Counted from the stretch's first letter, positions 12,459-25,448 are shown. The stretch: DNA of 64,000 nt from Takakia lepidozioides (GCA_030704615.1 CM060734.1:55878042-55942041), one strand, 5' to 3'. Notes: generated from the sequence alone by a model not told the origin. Numbers and translations: made by a program.

Positions 12459-14446
12459 CTAACACCGTAAGACATCTGAGAGGCATCGAAAACGACCTAA
12501 TCTCTTTGATGAAGGGGACCGCGGTAGCTTAGCGTCCTTGCAACGCTGCCATCTGTTCACGAATCCCAGCTTCGGTTTGCCCGGCTCCAAAATCTGTTGT
12601 GGTTTGGTCACTTCCTGTGGGTGTGTCTCACGTCCTTTGCCTTTGACGATTCCATCTAAGCCAAGAGTTTCACTGTGAGTTCCTGCAGCTCCAAGTTGCT
12701 TCTGAGTATCGGGGCTTGTATCCTTTTTGGGAGATTCAACGAATTGTGTACAAGCAGTCAGTAGCAATTCTACCCCACTGATCAAGGCAGATGGATGAGT
12801 ACTGGCCGTAGTCTTCACTTCCAGCTCGCCAACCTTTCCTTCTGGCACCTGCCGTGCGGAGGGGTTGATCTCCTCAACGTCACACCAATTACACACTGGC
12901 GGGAATGACCCCTTCCTGGGATAAGAATTGCTGCAGTATCTGCACAGTCAAGACGAACCACATTGGTGAAAATGCTCGACCATAGATAACCGAACGAGAA
13001 CGTCTTCAAGGCAATTCAACATCTTTGGCAGCTCACACTCGATATGAATGCAGTCTATACAGGTGATATTTATACTTTGCCGGCAGACCCTCCCTCATAT
13101 TGACGATCAGGTAGTGTGGGTGCAAGTTTCTGTAGTATCATGTGACGGTCTGACGACAAGTCATGACCACACACGATCAGTAAGCCGAGACCACTGGGCA
13201 CTTTCAAACGAGTAGTTCTTTTTGTTCGAGATTGGGAACGAAAAGTCTGAATCATCGTGTGCTACCCCCAGGAAGGGAGTGACAGCCGTAAAATAGTCAA
13301 GCCATGGTATGGCAGCATGGGAGTAGTAGTTCTTCCTCCCTTGGCACATTAACTTAGCAGTCGAAAAACTGAAGGCATCACAGGCGGGGCAAAAGAGCCA
13401 GCAGCAACACCTCTGGGTCCTTACAGTTGTAGATCTAAAGACACCGAAAGGGCTGCGTTGCAGTCGTAATTAGACGACTTACATCTCGCAACTTTACAGT
13501 GGGTTCAATCTGATCCCTATCACGAGGCACTGTGTACTTCAAGCATCCTTCAGATGCCTGTGCCTGGATGAAAGTCAATATTGCAAGTCAACTTCCCTTG
13601 CAGCATCTAGTTTCAAGTTGAATGTGCACTGACGAAGTGATGCAGACTGTGCAATACTCCACAATGCACAAATCATTCAGCAATGCATCATGTGCAACTG
13701 CTTCACCATGCACCTAAGACCCTCAGTGATGCTCTTGCAAGTTGCCATGGCCGATACTCATGCCATAGCAGGCCAAGAATCGGCTTGGCAGATAAACAAG
13801 ACCAAGCCTTTGAGCCACTGCTGCAGATCTATTGGCTACAATCTCAAGGGTCTTCACAACCGTAAGGCCTCCATGCCGCCTCGAATATAATATATAGCAT
13901 GCGCAGCAGTCCGATATCTGCTGCATAAGATATAATGCCTGGTGTTTGAAGTCCACAAGTCCAGCGATGGTCCAGACAAGGAGTAAAACGATAAGTAGAA
14001 GAAAGGGTTCTCCAATACAAGGAAAGATGAAGACAGTCATTGTTTACATACGTATGCTGAAACCGGAAAGAACACTTGCAGCAGCGATGCAGCTCCTCTA
14101 CAAGTCCCATATCTCCACACATGCTACACTCTGGAGGAGTCTCATCCTTTCGCGTGACTTGTTGCACCTGCATCCTGGCTTTACTCCTCTTTGGAGATTC
14201 CACCTGAGTCTCCGAGACCACTTGTTCATCAGTTCTACATACCACAGTTCGGGCCTTTTTGACAGGAGAAAATGACTCACAACGTTCCAATGCGAATCTG
14301 TTTCTCGACGGTGGCTTTAGTTTTCCAGCTTTGGTGGTAGACTCTACATCATGAACTTTCCTCTTCTTGGCACATCTGTCGCCCTCGCTCCTTACAGTCT
14401 CAGAAAGCAGTCCTGAAGATGATCTTCTGACCACGTTGGAGGCCAT
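12459..14446 (-). CDS. PHD-type zinc-finger protein (paralogue A)
   Basis: Two exons, 14446-14052 and 12939-12459, join in phase 2 to a 291-residue protein. The intron is 1,112 bp and starts GTATGT. The PHD finger (about residues 107-153) is split by the intron within the codon after FQH. Joined it supplies all eight ligands in C4-H-C3 order: CSMC, CCKC, the His of FQH, YC and CNWC. The N-terminal 105 residues are basic, with KKRK and KKAR clusters that could be nuclear signals. The tail ends RFRCLSDVL, close to the RRYKLLSDV end of the paralogue at 21.5 kb. Proteins of this type belong to the plant RING/FYVE/PHD superfamily and probably act in the nucleus, perhaps reading chromatin. No specific target can be given. 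Confidence 0.85.
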
Positions 14447-17400
14447 CGAAGAAGGCTCTCACACTGTGGGTGACAAGACTGCAGGAGAGAGAAGACTCGA
14501 GACTACTTCTAGACTACGAGGACGAAAGAGCAAAGAGGGGGAGAGGAGAAAGAAATAGTGGACAGGAAAGAAGTATGAGGGAGCGAGAAAGGCATAAATA
14601 AAGCTGGTTGGTGAAGTTCCGGAGACCCAGGTCCTGGGTGACGCCAGACAGTGAAAGAGGCGGTTGATGCACCAGTGGTGTGAGGGGTGGACACTATAAG
14701 GCAGAACGCCAGACAAACAGACAAATGAAATGGTGGGCGCGTATCACACAGCCCAAGGAAGTTAGAGGCGCCGCGTGTGTGCAGGTACAAGGAGAATCCC
14801 ACCACCGCCTGGCCCACCACCGCTGCACACAACGTTCAACCCAAGCTACAGCCCGCGTCGCCGTGATGGGCATGCTTCCTCCCCATTGGCCACCCCTGCA
14901 AGCTGAACTGAGGTACACCCGTCCTCTCTCATCATACGAGCCCCCTCACTGACATGTTTGCAGCTGCGGTCGGATCGAGCAGAAGGCGAGTGCCACCTTG
15001 CCCCACCCCCGAATGCTTCTGGGTTCAAATCCCGCAATCCCGCAATACAACATGCTCATGTTGCATGGCGTGCTGTACACGTTGATTCTGCGTCGAGGAA
15101 TAACCGACCCCGGCGGTGAGTCCAGTGTCAAGTGTCAAGCTGCTGTGAAATTCCAACCATGACAGCAGCACCCCAATAGCTTAAGCTACTGACTTCTTTT
15201 TTTTTTCCCCCCAAGAGGAACGAAGAAGAATCATCCTCATTAAAAAAAAGTTTGGAAAGATCGAGGCGCGAGACGAATCTTGTAGGTGTCCTTGTTAAGA
15301 TTTCTGAGTATGTGATAATGCCCGAAAGGGATATAAGGTATGTTGGCCTATGAGCGTTCACATAACGATTGTGAAAATCCAACGGTGTGTTTTGGTCGAT
15401 TTTACCCAGATAAAATCTATAAGGTGCTCCACATCTAGGGAAAGCTAAGACACTTAGAACTACTACCCTACACATCGTCCTCTAGGTACCATTTCTTACT
15501 TAACGCTATGGACGCCAACTTGAATATCTATTCACGCATAGCTGCACTTATTGGGAGGCGGTTAGGTGCCCGGATTGGCAGGTTGTTTAGCATGATGATC
15601 GCGAGTTGATGGATAACCACCTCCCCGCATTAACTAGTTCATAATTGGGTTCTTATTTTAAACCATTTTTTAAGGACACTACATATGAGGCTGTGAGGCC
15701 TCCCTGGGAAAGTGTCAGCACCAAATCAGCGAGAGAGCGAGGCCCCCTGATTTAGATCCTCACCTTCACGATTTGTCTCCCAACAATGGGAGAAAGAGGA
15801 AGAGGGGCAAAAGCAAAAAACACTAGGCCTAATCAACTCTTCTACTGTCGTGTATATGTGCAGGGACAACTTTTGGGCATCAGGCCAGGGCCGCCCATTG
15901 TTTTTCTGGGCGGCGAAGCTGGGGCCCCGACTTTTGGTCAAGTCGGGTGAAAGACTCACATTATTTACTGCGTTGTTGTTTGAGTGTTCTGACCGCCCAC
16001 TTATATCTTCTAAAATATGCTCTCACCTGGAGCGCCTGCCAACCGGAATTCAGCAAGCAAATCAGAGTAACAGGTAGGCCATATACAAATGCATAAACAC
16101 TTGGAATCTTTGGGTGTTCATGGATCCCCAATGACATGAAGAAAAGACACAGATATTATGGAGGAAAAACACACGTGGGGTACTAATTATCCGAAGATAA
16201 AACAAAACCCCACGGGCCACAAGTCGTATGAATGTATTCATGAATATGTAAATAACAACGTTAGTCAATCGTAAACCACCTGTACACAGATTGTCAGATG
16301 GCTAGCCTAAGCTAAAATCACTCATAGATGAATAGCCTACAACTTGGCCGATGGTGGGGACAGCTTGGAAAGAAATCACATTCTAAATGCAAGAAAGAAA
16401 CATAGGTAACTCTGTTGATTATAGGTGTACTGTTTTTGTACCCTGCATGGAGTAGGTGGGACCTGGACTAGGGACGAAGACTAGGGACCCGTTTGCGCTC
16501 CAGGATGCGAGGCCAGCGTTGCAGAGCAACATGCAAAGTACAGTTGCAAGTGAGTGAGTTGCAGGACAGTGGAAGGCATAACGTGGGCTAGCAATTGGGC
16601 TGTACAATCTCCAAGCTGGTGCTTCAACACATCTGTGTGGCCAACCCAACACTTCGCAGCTTCTACCCAACAGATCAAAACTCCCGTGATCTTTCGCACG
16701 TGCAAAGTGGATAGTGTGCAGGAAGCTTTGATGAGAATCTTAGCCGGGGGAATGGGCGGGAGAGATTAGGTGAGGAGTGTCAGGAAGGCTAAGTAATATC
16801 GTAATAACTAATATCCCTTTCCATGAGCCTCCCTACATCAAAGATTTGAGTTAATGAGTAGTCTCCATTATTGGGTCTTTCATGTGGGGGATGGCATGAC
16901 CTTCTTGACTCATCTATTGATAGCGGAGTTCGAACGGTGACAAGAAACATCTGTCCTCTTTTGCATGCCCCCTTTTAAGGCCTTACCGGTTGGATCAAAG
17001 CTCTGGAGCGGGAATTGGAGCACTGAACCAGTACAGGATGGCGCTTGTCGGGCTTCCACCTTTCCAGAAAAGAAATCACTAGCTGTTGGGTTGGATACAG
17101 TGTGATCATTTTGCCAGAGTCTTCTCCGGGTCCCTGGAACTTCTCCAGAAGGAGCCGACCTACTAGACTCCCCAAAGTGTTGCAAGATTTGATCATGTTG
17201 ACAGGCTTTAACGCTTCATGGACCTTGCCGATCCATAGTCCTTTATGTACTATGTACATTTCGAAGAGCGCTCAAAGCTGGGAAGCGGGTCCACTACGAC
17301 GTCCACTTTGTGTACTCCTGTCTTCTGAAGAAATCAGGAGTCCACTACTTGCGGTCCTGACGGTTGCCTTGGGCAGAGATTTAGGGAGACGAATGCTCGT

Positions 17401-18323
17401 CTTCTCTCGAGCGGGTCCCACTATTGGTCCCCATGATTTGACTCCGTTGTCATCAACTCAGCGATACACTGTCCAACTATGCTGCCGACAGTGTTATAAT
17501 CATCAGATGCCGGGTCGCCGAAGCAAATATAAGGCGGTCCTGCCATTTGCAGGTGGCTGGTAAGCCTAGTCCCAACTATTTCAAAGGGCATTTCATTTGA
17601 AGACTTTCGGGGTTTCTTCGCTGGGGTTACTGTTGTAGTCAATCAATGATACACTAAAGTTTCTACTGTCAACATAACCGCCCACCCCAATCGCCAGAAC
17701 AATCCAACTGGGCGGAAGATCCAACGCTCATTACCTGTCAGAGAGACGTTAAACTTCCTTTCCTTTGCACTTGTCGAACACAATTAAAACCCCCTGAGAC
17801 CTACCTTACCCACACTTCTCCACACTCCCTCCCAATGATCTACTCAACCAAACACAATGCTTTGGGCGTGTACATACTTAGTATCTACTGTTTTACGCAG
17901 GTGGTAAACTCTGAATTATCCAAATTGGATCTCATTCATGAAAGCTTGAATGCAGCATGGGGAGGAGGAGAAATGGGAGGCAGGGTTGCCCGGGCAATTG
18001 CCAGGTGGATATCTTGTTTTAGCGGTGGGTTGCAAGTGAGAGAGGAGATATTGGGGGATCTATTCTATAATATAGTGTGGGATTGATTCACGTCGGGTAG
18101 CCGAGTATAGGAAATGCTAAAGCTGGGGTATGGAGCAGGCGGTGCGCTGAGTTGCTTTGCAGAGAATGCGGGAACAGGAATCCGGCAGAAGCGCTCAGAC
18201 AGTGAGTGTGCACAAGCCGTGTCACACTCTCATCACGAAACTGTCAAGCAAGGCACCATATACATATGTACGTACGAAAAAGGTGGAGCAGCTTTGGTGC
18301 CATACCAAGTGCCTGAACCGTCG
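14447..18323. other. Upstream region and gene-free stretch
   Basis: The first few hundred bases are GA-rich and probably form the leader and promoter of the minus-strand PHD gene. A B-box-like GGTTCAAATCC at about 15,021 hints at another tRNA-derived fragment. Open frames at 17045-17563 (+) and 17259-16975 (-) overlap each other, and neither resembles a known family. No gene was supported. Confidence 0.4.
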
Positions 18324-18367
18324 GCTCGCAGCGTCAGCCTTCTCTCACCGCCGTTGACGCTGCGAGC
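18324..18367. other. GC-rich perfect inverted repeat
   Basis: Thirteen bases (GCTCGCAGCGTCA, 18324-18336) are repeated exactly in inverse orientation at 18355-18367, with an 18-nt spacer. As RNA or cruciform DNA this gives a stable hairpin. There is no T-run after it and no longer stem, so it is neither a clear terminator nor a miRNA precursor. Confidence 0.75.
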
Positions 18368-21300
18368 ATGAGAGGAGGATGTTTATATTTTATGACTTCA
18401 GTCCTGCCACTGCCGTCCGGAATCAAACTCCTGTCGCTCAGTAGTTCACAAGCTTTCGTATGGAGGATAGCGAACTACCTATTGAACGACAAGGGAGGCA
18501 ACATTCATGTGTTGTTCCACTGGACAAGCTGGTAAAAGGAGTGGCCTGGTACAGCTCTGGACACCACAAATTTCGGGTGAGTACAGATGCAATAAGCTCA
18601 TGACTTTAAGATCTGAGAGCTGAATCATGGTAGATGCACCAAGTACAATCACACATATGATTTGGCAAAAACTTGAACTCGGACTTCTACCTGGTGAGTC
18701 GATGATCAGTTGTCACGACTTCCACTTAGTAACGTCCCAAGGTTGCCAAATTCTTGACAAACGCAAGTCCTATCCGAACAGTCCTGGCAGCATATATATA
18801 TATTAATGTCTTTCTAAGCTGTTTGTTCCAGGACTCCGCAGCAAAATATCGGGTTTCCAGGACACACACATAATTAGATTAGCCTCTAGATAGTACTAAT
18901 CCGGAGTCCAGTTCACCAGGAGCGCTATTTTGTACATATCTTGCAACGTCCGATTTGCTATCTAGAGACGCTGATCATATATCTTTCGATGAGCGGTTGG
19001 CGGACGTCTTATCAGATGGGCACAGTGGTGAATTCTATGTGTGGAATGGTGAATACTCCTGTCGAAGCAGGTTACGTGTAATGTAACTTCGCCAGATACC
19101 TACTGAAGATCGAACTTTCCGCCATAATTTGTTGCGGCCCATGTGAGGAGAAAATCTCTTGCAAGCGAAATGAGCTGTAACTGTATCCTGCGCTCAGAAC
19201 ACCAAGCTGACCAGTAATTTCATTCAACTTAGTGGATCTGAGCACAGCAACTTCAATATTCGTGAGTGGTGAACTTATTTATACAGCTTCTCGACTGTTT
19301 CCATAGAGTTTGAACATCTTGCACAGTGGTCACTTTTCACCTCCTTTTCACCACCATGCTGAGCATTTTCCAGTACTATCTAGATAGCACTATATAAGCT
19401 CTGAGGTGACTGGCCAAGCTCGCAACTAGTCGACATGTATGTACGTATGTACGTTCGAGCTCCACTGACTAAACAAACTATGTAGTGTGAAGGGCAAGTT
19501 GACTGGCGATCGTTTTGAATAAGCTGGAATTGCGAATTCAACGATATGTATTTGTGTTGAGTCTCGACTGGAATGTACATCAGATTCAAGTGCATCTAAC
19601 GGAGTGCGCACGAGAAACTTAACTACTACACTAACTAGGCGCGTCCTGGTCCCGTTGACAACTTGTGCATAAATTGAGCCCTCAAGTCCACTCATGCAGA
19701 GCTAATCAACATGTAGATCAAAGACTTTAATGGAACCAACATTCAAATGCAGAGACGCAGTTACATTCGAAGACCGCCATCTTAAGATTTCATTTGCACT
19801 GCAATGTCATCCGATCGCATGTACAAAGCTACAGTTGCAATGTCATCTGGCTCAGCTATTCGGAAGTTGTAACACGTATTGCTTCCCTCGTGGTGTTGAT
19901 CTGCAGTTCATCTAAGCAAACATTGGATAGTAGGTCTTTCATTCTAACCAGTCGAGTTCAGCAACCTCTCAAGGAACGGCTGCTAAGTCAGAAATTCAGC
20001 CGAAGCGTGTCAGGTATTTCCTAGGAGGTTTGATAATATGCTTACCAGCTAGATTTGTGATGTGCTGTGCATGTGAACACTTTTGTATCTTAATTCTCTG
20101 GGAATCACACAGACTTTGGAGGCTCATACTACTCTCGAGATTTTAGTCCGAGCCATGCAAACCTTTGCCGGGGATGATTATCGGATGATTTTGGATCTAC
20201 TTCTGGACTTTGATCTGGAAATTATCCTGGAAATCTACTCCAACATTCGCTTCCGCAGTTGTCTGTGGCGTTCACGGATCAACTCAAACATAACGCATCC
20301 AACGAAGACTTTGAAAGCAGCACGGAAGGAGCCCCTCACGAAGGGCTGCCATTGTCACCTACGTAGCAATCGAGTTTCATATGGAAGTTTGCTCACGTCT
20401 TGAATCTGAAATCCTACGTACTAGGTACATTCTGGAGTGAATAATAGAGTACAGAACTACCTGAACTCTTGTGAATTTGGCCCCTTCGGTGTGCATTGCC
20501 CTAGAACATTACAGATCATGCTGCAAGGTATATGGAAATTAATTAACCACATGTGCCTGTGCAGGATCTGAGCAGTACCACCCAGCTCGTACTCGAAGAT
20601 CTCAGCTTGTTACTTTTCTCCCTTGTGCAGTTTGTGCAATGTTCAGACATTAAAAGTCGAGGAACTCGTCTTCTCCCCATCAAGTGTACTGGGGACACTT
20701 CATACGAGCTTCTTACAACGTTCTACCCTACTGCTGTATCAGAGTGATTCCAGTATTGAGACCAGATTCCAGCTTCCTCGTCATCCGTCCCACATTGGTC
20801 TTGATTTACAATTAGCAAGGTTTTGTACAATTAAGGGTGCCCACTGGGCCTCATGCTAAAAATTACATTGTCACGCCTACCATTCCATCAATCCAGACCG
20901 GATAGTCGCTAATCGTGTTTTAAATTTGAATCTCCTACAGGTACTCAGGAGTAACATTTACACGAACAGCTCGATGTCACCTTTAGGGACCCTCCACATG
21001 AACTTCGCGCTAAAGCTGACAGGAAAACCTGCAGCATGCATGCAGGCATCTAGAGCTCTAGAAACTAGGACCACTCACTCAGAAATCTGAAACAATGCAC
21101 ATGAGATCCATTCGTTATTCATGAGAGATCATCCTGAAACTGGATTCCGGTCCCATTCACCAATCTGACAGTCTGAGATTAATTCGTCCTACAGCCCCTT
21201 GAGAGTTCCTAGAGTGCACTGCAGATTTCTTCCGACGTCGTCTGATCACCAACTAGCTCCACGCCAGCAACTGCAAACCGTGTTAATTGCGTTTTGAGCA

Positions 21301-21506
21301 GAGATTGAAACTCTTGCTGATGTGAATTTGCAAACAGGCTAATAACCTCTGCAAGTCATCTGTATCTCATTTGTATAAGCACTTCGCATCCGTCATGTCA
21401 CCCTCTCGCCACCAAAACTAAAGCTTATCCAGAGCCACATGTGTCCTCATTCGCGTGGTAACTAGCACCGCTCGATCATATCTAGTCTTTGGAGGTTTTC
21501 AAATGT
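18368..21506. other. No recognised gene
   Basis: No exon or repeat family was recognised. A possible B-box half (minus strand, near 18,425) may be a tRNA relic. The right end is the 3' flank of the second PHD gene. Confidence 0.4.
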
Positions 21507-22531
21507 TCAGACATCTGAAAGAAGCTTGTATCGTCTTCCACCCTCACGGGTTGGAGCTGCCTGCAGTTTCCTTCTTGTGAAATGCCGCCACCTACTAATA
21601 ACTACTTTGCTTTTATCTGGTGCACTGCAACACACAGTCTTGTGCACGTCCTTCTCTGGAGCATTGTCATTTCTAGCACCACGTGAAAGAGTTGGACTGA
21701 TCTGTTTCTTTCCCTGGTTTACTGTTTGTGAGGCTGGCGATCCCTCCTCGGCGACCTCTAAAAGAGATCCCAATGCTTCGGAAGCAGCTAAGCTTTTGTC
21801 ATAAAGCTTTGGCAGCTCCGAGGCCTTCCTCTTAGTTTTTGATATCAGGTGCAGTTGTTTTCCTGGGTTATTGCTGCCATGTTTGGGTGTCAAGCACCAA
21901 TCGCAAGTCTGTTGGTCCGGTTCTCTACTAATGCGTGGGTAAGAGTTACTGCAATACCTGCATCAGAACCGTATACATGTGGACAATTTGTTATGAGCAG
22001 TCTAGCCATTAATTGAAGGCTTCAAGCCACTACATTTGCACGAATAGAATTCCAACATCAATGTGCATATCCACGCATTGGGTAGCACAGAACGTTACTT
22101 GCCGACCATGATCACTAGGAGTCTGCAGAAGTTCAAGATTTTGATGGTCAAATGAGCTTGTTCTATGCAACAAAAGCGATATAGATGCAGTGTGATGCTC
22201 GGGGATGTACGTACGTGTGCTGATATCGGTGAAGACACCGTCTGCAACGGAAAAGGTTTTGAGAGAAGCCCACATCACCGCACATACTGCACTCGGGTCC
22301 TACTTCCGATGTACGATTGGAAGACTCACTTTGCCAGGTCCAATTCTCAAGTTCAGTAGCACCACCCGCCCAAGCTAAAAGTTCAGCGGCCTTGCATTGT
22401 CGTTTGCGAGTAACATTCTCTGGCCCAGAGGGTTTCTTCAGCACTTCCATGCTCTCACGCTCCGTCGCACATATCTCTACTCCTCTTTGTTCTTTTGATA
22501 AGAAGGACCCATGACCTCGACTGTGACTCAA
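21507..22531 (-). CDS. PHD-type zinc-finger protein (paralogue B)
   Basis: Two exons, 22531-22215 and 21957-21507, join in phase 2 to a 255-residue protein. The intron is 257 bp and starts GTACGT. The PHD finger (about residues 81-128) has all eight ligands: CSMC, CRRC, the His of YQH, YC and CDWC. The intron interrupts the finger at exactly the same codon as in the gene at 12.5-14.4 kb. The second exon continues YCSNSYPR, as in that gene, and the C-terminus is GRRYKLLSDV. The two are therefore paralogues in tandem orientation, about 7 kb apart. Outside the finger and tail they have diverged strongly. The role is presumably nuclear, with the target unknown. Confidence 0.85.
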
Positions 22532-22845
22532 AGATTACAAACATCGTCCCAGCAGTTGACACAAAGCGACCAGACCCTACATGACCTGAGAGAGTGGCCA
22601 TGAAGGTTGGAGAACCATCTTCAGGAATTCTAAACATTGAGCTCAACAAATTCTAGGAGCAACTGCCAGGGAGGGTGCAAAGGATAAACGGAGTCCTGTA
22701 GGCAAGCCTCTGACTTAGTCAAAACCGAGAAAAGATTACACTTTTGACAGATAACTGTGCACAGATTTCGGATCCCGAAAGACAGCGAAGGGGAAGCCTG
22801 GGAATTGGGCAGGGCAATGATGGGTCTCAAGAGAGACGGTTGAGG

Positions 22846-23372
22846 TTAACCAAGAGACAGAGGCAAAGGAGACGGAGGAGGAGGAGGAGGAAAGCAAGCA
22901 GGAGACTCTGTATGGTCCACAAACTCTCTAACCCGCTTCTAAGAAGAGAAAAGAGAAGAGAAAGGGGTGTGACAGTAGGTGGAGAGAAAATATACCGCAA
23001 AGCTTTGGACCACAGTAGGTGACGACTCATTGATGTCCATGCCTACGGTCATGATGGGCAGACCGGATTTCCTGGCCACCTTCCTGGTGTACACGGGCCC
23101 AGACTCTTGCTGCGAAAGTCTTAGACCTACTTACATACTGGGAGGCCTCTGTGAGATTGTCCGAGTCAGACTGGCAGAAAGGACCCGCCCTGCCAGCGCT
23201 GCGGAGCTGTCTCTAGAGTTGCTCTCCACCATGAGCAGTCCATGAGGGCCCTCTGCTGCCACCCACACTCTCTCCGACCCAATTGCCCTCCGGGAAGACA
23301 ACACAACTCTCACTAACTTACTCCATTTAACTCCTTCCTCTTTCCAACCCCAGACCCATTGAAAGATGCCAT
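22846..23372 (-). CDS. Candidate small four-exon gene, possibly proteasome-assembly-chaperone-4-like
   Basis: A model with exons 23372-23322 (MASFNGSGVGKRKELNG), 23212-23135, 23109-22996 and 22938-22846 gives 111 residues, with every junction in phase 0. Two donors are near-consensus GTAAGT, and the last acceptor follows a long pyrimidine tract. Exons 3-4 read YTRKVARKSGLPIMTVGMD, then VVQSFA joined to KRVREFV. That pattern resembles the C-terminal half of proteasome assembly chaperone 4 (R-x-ARK-T, then an E-x-R-x-KE helix) as I recall it. The N-terminal strands expected of that family are not visible, so the first exons may be wrong or missing. The protein ends in a proline-rich tail. A Harbinger-type element begins about 220 bp upstream of the proposed start. 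Confidence 0.4.
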
Positions 23373-23842
23373 CTCCCTCGATTCTATTCTGAAAACATTC
23401 TGCGAAGTTCACCTCAGTGAAAAGTGTTGGGCGGTTTTGATAATTTTATTTTTAGTAAAAGGGATATGGTACATGGGAGCGACAGCTCACAAATTAGTGT
23501 TGGGCGGTTACTTGAATTTCTCTCTAATACCCAACGGTTACCTATCATGTTACATATATATATGACCGACGGAGGTGAAAATGAAGTAAGAGCATCTCCA
23601 GCGGTCACGGCATGTCACGCTGCAACGGCAAGTTGCAGATGCGTCGTTGAAGTTGCTCAAAGCTGCACCCCAACAATCACCTTGCGCGGCACTTAAGCCA
23701 CTAGCCCCAATAAAATCCCAAACATTACCACCATTACACATTTGGTGGAGGATATAGGGCTTGCACATGCTCATGGCACGCGGAAGTCAACGAATGTTGA
23801 CCGTCTAGGAGCTCGTGGAGCTCGTGTCAGCGACGAGAGGAG

Positions 23843-24925
23843 ATGAGCGACATCCATGGCAGCGAGCGACAAGTTGAGAGGAGAGGAGCGGCATCCATGG
23901 CAGCGAGGGACGAGCTGAGAGGAGCGATGGCAACGAGCGACAAGCTGAGAGAAGCGGCATCCATGGCAGCGAGCAACGAGCTGAGAGGAGCATGTGAAGA
24001 GAGAGGAGCAGGAGCAGTAATGTCTGCAAAGGCAAAGAAAAAAAAGAACTTTGTGGCTGATGGGGAGAGGCAACTATGCAAATCATTTCTACATGTCTCC
24101 CAAGATCCTGTCGCAAGCAATGGCCAAAAAAATGTCACGTTTTGGGAGAGAGTTTCAGTGCACTACAATCGCCACAGACCTGTCATGGGAGGAGAGCCAC
24201 CACCAAGGAGTTTAGAAACAAAATGGGGAGTCATCAAGCACGATGTGGCAAAGTTTGTAGGTAATTATGGGGCGGTATTGTAGTTGAATGAGAGTAGAAC
24301 ATCACTCGAAGATATACTACAAAAAGCATTGGAGCTTTACAAACTGAAGCATCCTAAAAAATTGTCGTTTGGATTTATTCACTGCTGGCTACTACTAAAG
24401 GACATACCTAGGTGGGCTGATGTGAGATATGAGTAAAATAAAACCCTACCCATGAAGAGAAAGGCTAGTGGTCAAGTAGATGAAGAAGACAATTCCAGCT
24501 CTATGGAGGTTCAGGATTACACGGAAAATTTCACAGAAGGGAAGGTTCTGAATCATCCGCAGGACTCTCGAGCAGCTAAGGAGCAGCAAAAGACACAAAC
24601 AATTAGAGAACGTGCTCATAGGGCACAAACTCAAGCAACTGCAGACATGGCAGCTGCGACATTGAAGAAAGCTGAGATTATGCAAGATCAAAGTGCACTT
24701 GCACTATTCACCATAGCAGATGACGAAGTTACTTCGGAGGAGGCTCGGGAGTATTTGAGACTGAAGCTGCGAAGGCGGTTGGAAGTTGGTGAATTTGCAA
24801 AGCTACAAACATCCCATACAACCCCCACAGACACACCTCCTATTCGGCAAGCAGACTTTGAAACTGCCCTTGCCATGCTACAGGGCAATTTTTCCATCTG
24901 TAGTGCATACAATCAATTGATGTGA
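23843..24925 (+). pseudogene. Harbinger Myb-like (NAM-associated) accessory protein, broken
   Basis: A single frame runs from 23843 and is broken by two in-frame stops, TAG at 24281-24283 and TAA at 24434-24436. The reading continues in the same frame to about 24860. The Myb/trihelix-like part reads CKSFLHVSQDP, FWERVSVHYNRHRP, LETKWGVIKHDVAKF, then ALELYKLKHPK and FIHCWLLLKDIPRWAD. These are typical of the second protein of plant PIF/Harbinger elements, which helps the transposase bind DNA and enter the nucleus. Both stops could come from CAG and CAA by C-to-T change, as expected in methylated transposons. The N-terminal 50 residues are a degenerate repeat (motif close to ASDKLRGA). The last codons, after about 24860, read through the junction into transposase antisense. 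Confidence 0.85.
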
Positions 24926-25448
24926 ACATCCTAGGAAAGCCTCTGGCTTTGTTGATTTCCAGCTGCTTCAAGAGGTCAGTTCTGGTTGGCTGCCTCAAGT
25001 ACGTAGACTCAAAAATTGCCCTAACGGCTGCCACAAATCGTTTCACGGCCTCCATCACGGTGCTCTCACCTAACCTACAATATTCATCCACAGCATCAGC
25101 ACTCATTCCATATGCGAGCATCCTCAATGCAGCGGTGCACTTTTGAATGGAAGACAATCCAAGACAATCCATCTCCACGTTTGCAGATCGCCCAGCCCTA
25201 GAGCCGCCTCTCTTTTTCGCTTCATGGTTTTCAAAGGTTTCATCAAGCTGATCTACAAGAATAGACAAGACGGCGCTATCATCGTCATCTAATTCGTCTT
25301 GCAATTGGGAGTGAAGTTGTTGTCTCCAACGTTGTAAATCCATGACACACGGAGAAGAAAGGGAGAACGCGCAGGAAGAACAAGTGGAAGGAAGAACCTC
25401 GAGCGGTAGAGTATGCTGGTCACCATTTGCCGTTGATCGGTGGGGCAT
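24840..25448 (-). pseudogene. Harbinger DDE transposase, N-terminal part only
   Basis: The minus-strand frame, most likely beginning MDLQRWRQQL near 25343, contains the N-terminal helical part of PIF/Harbinger transposases. It includes GLSSIQKCTAALRMLAYGM and GESTVMEAVKRFV, then FTSIDCMHYRWKNCPVAWQGQ. The Asp of SIDCMH (about 24914) is the first catalytic residue of the DDE triad. The protein ends about 20 residues later, and the second Asp and the Glu are deleted. The 3' end overlaps the tail of the convergent Myb-like frame, marking the internal deletion junction near 24,860-24,870. It cannot be catalytically active. Confidence 0.85.

Noticed and set aside
22855-22900. Arginine-rich protein segment on the plus strand
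   Set aside because: It is the complement of a CCT-rich stretch and carries no other coding sign.
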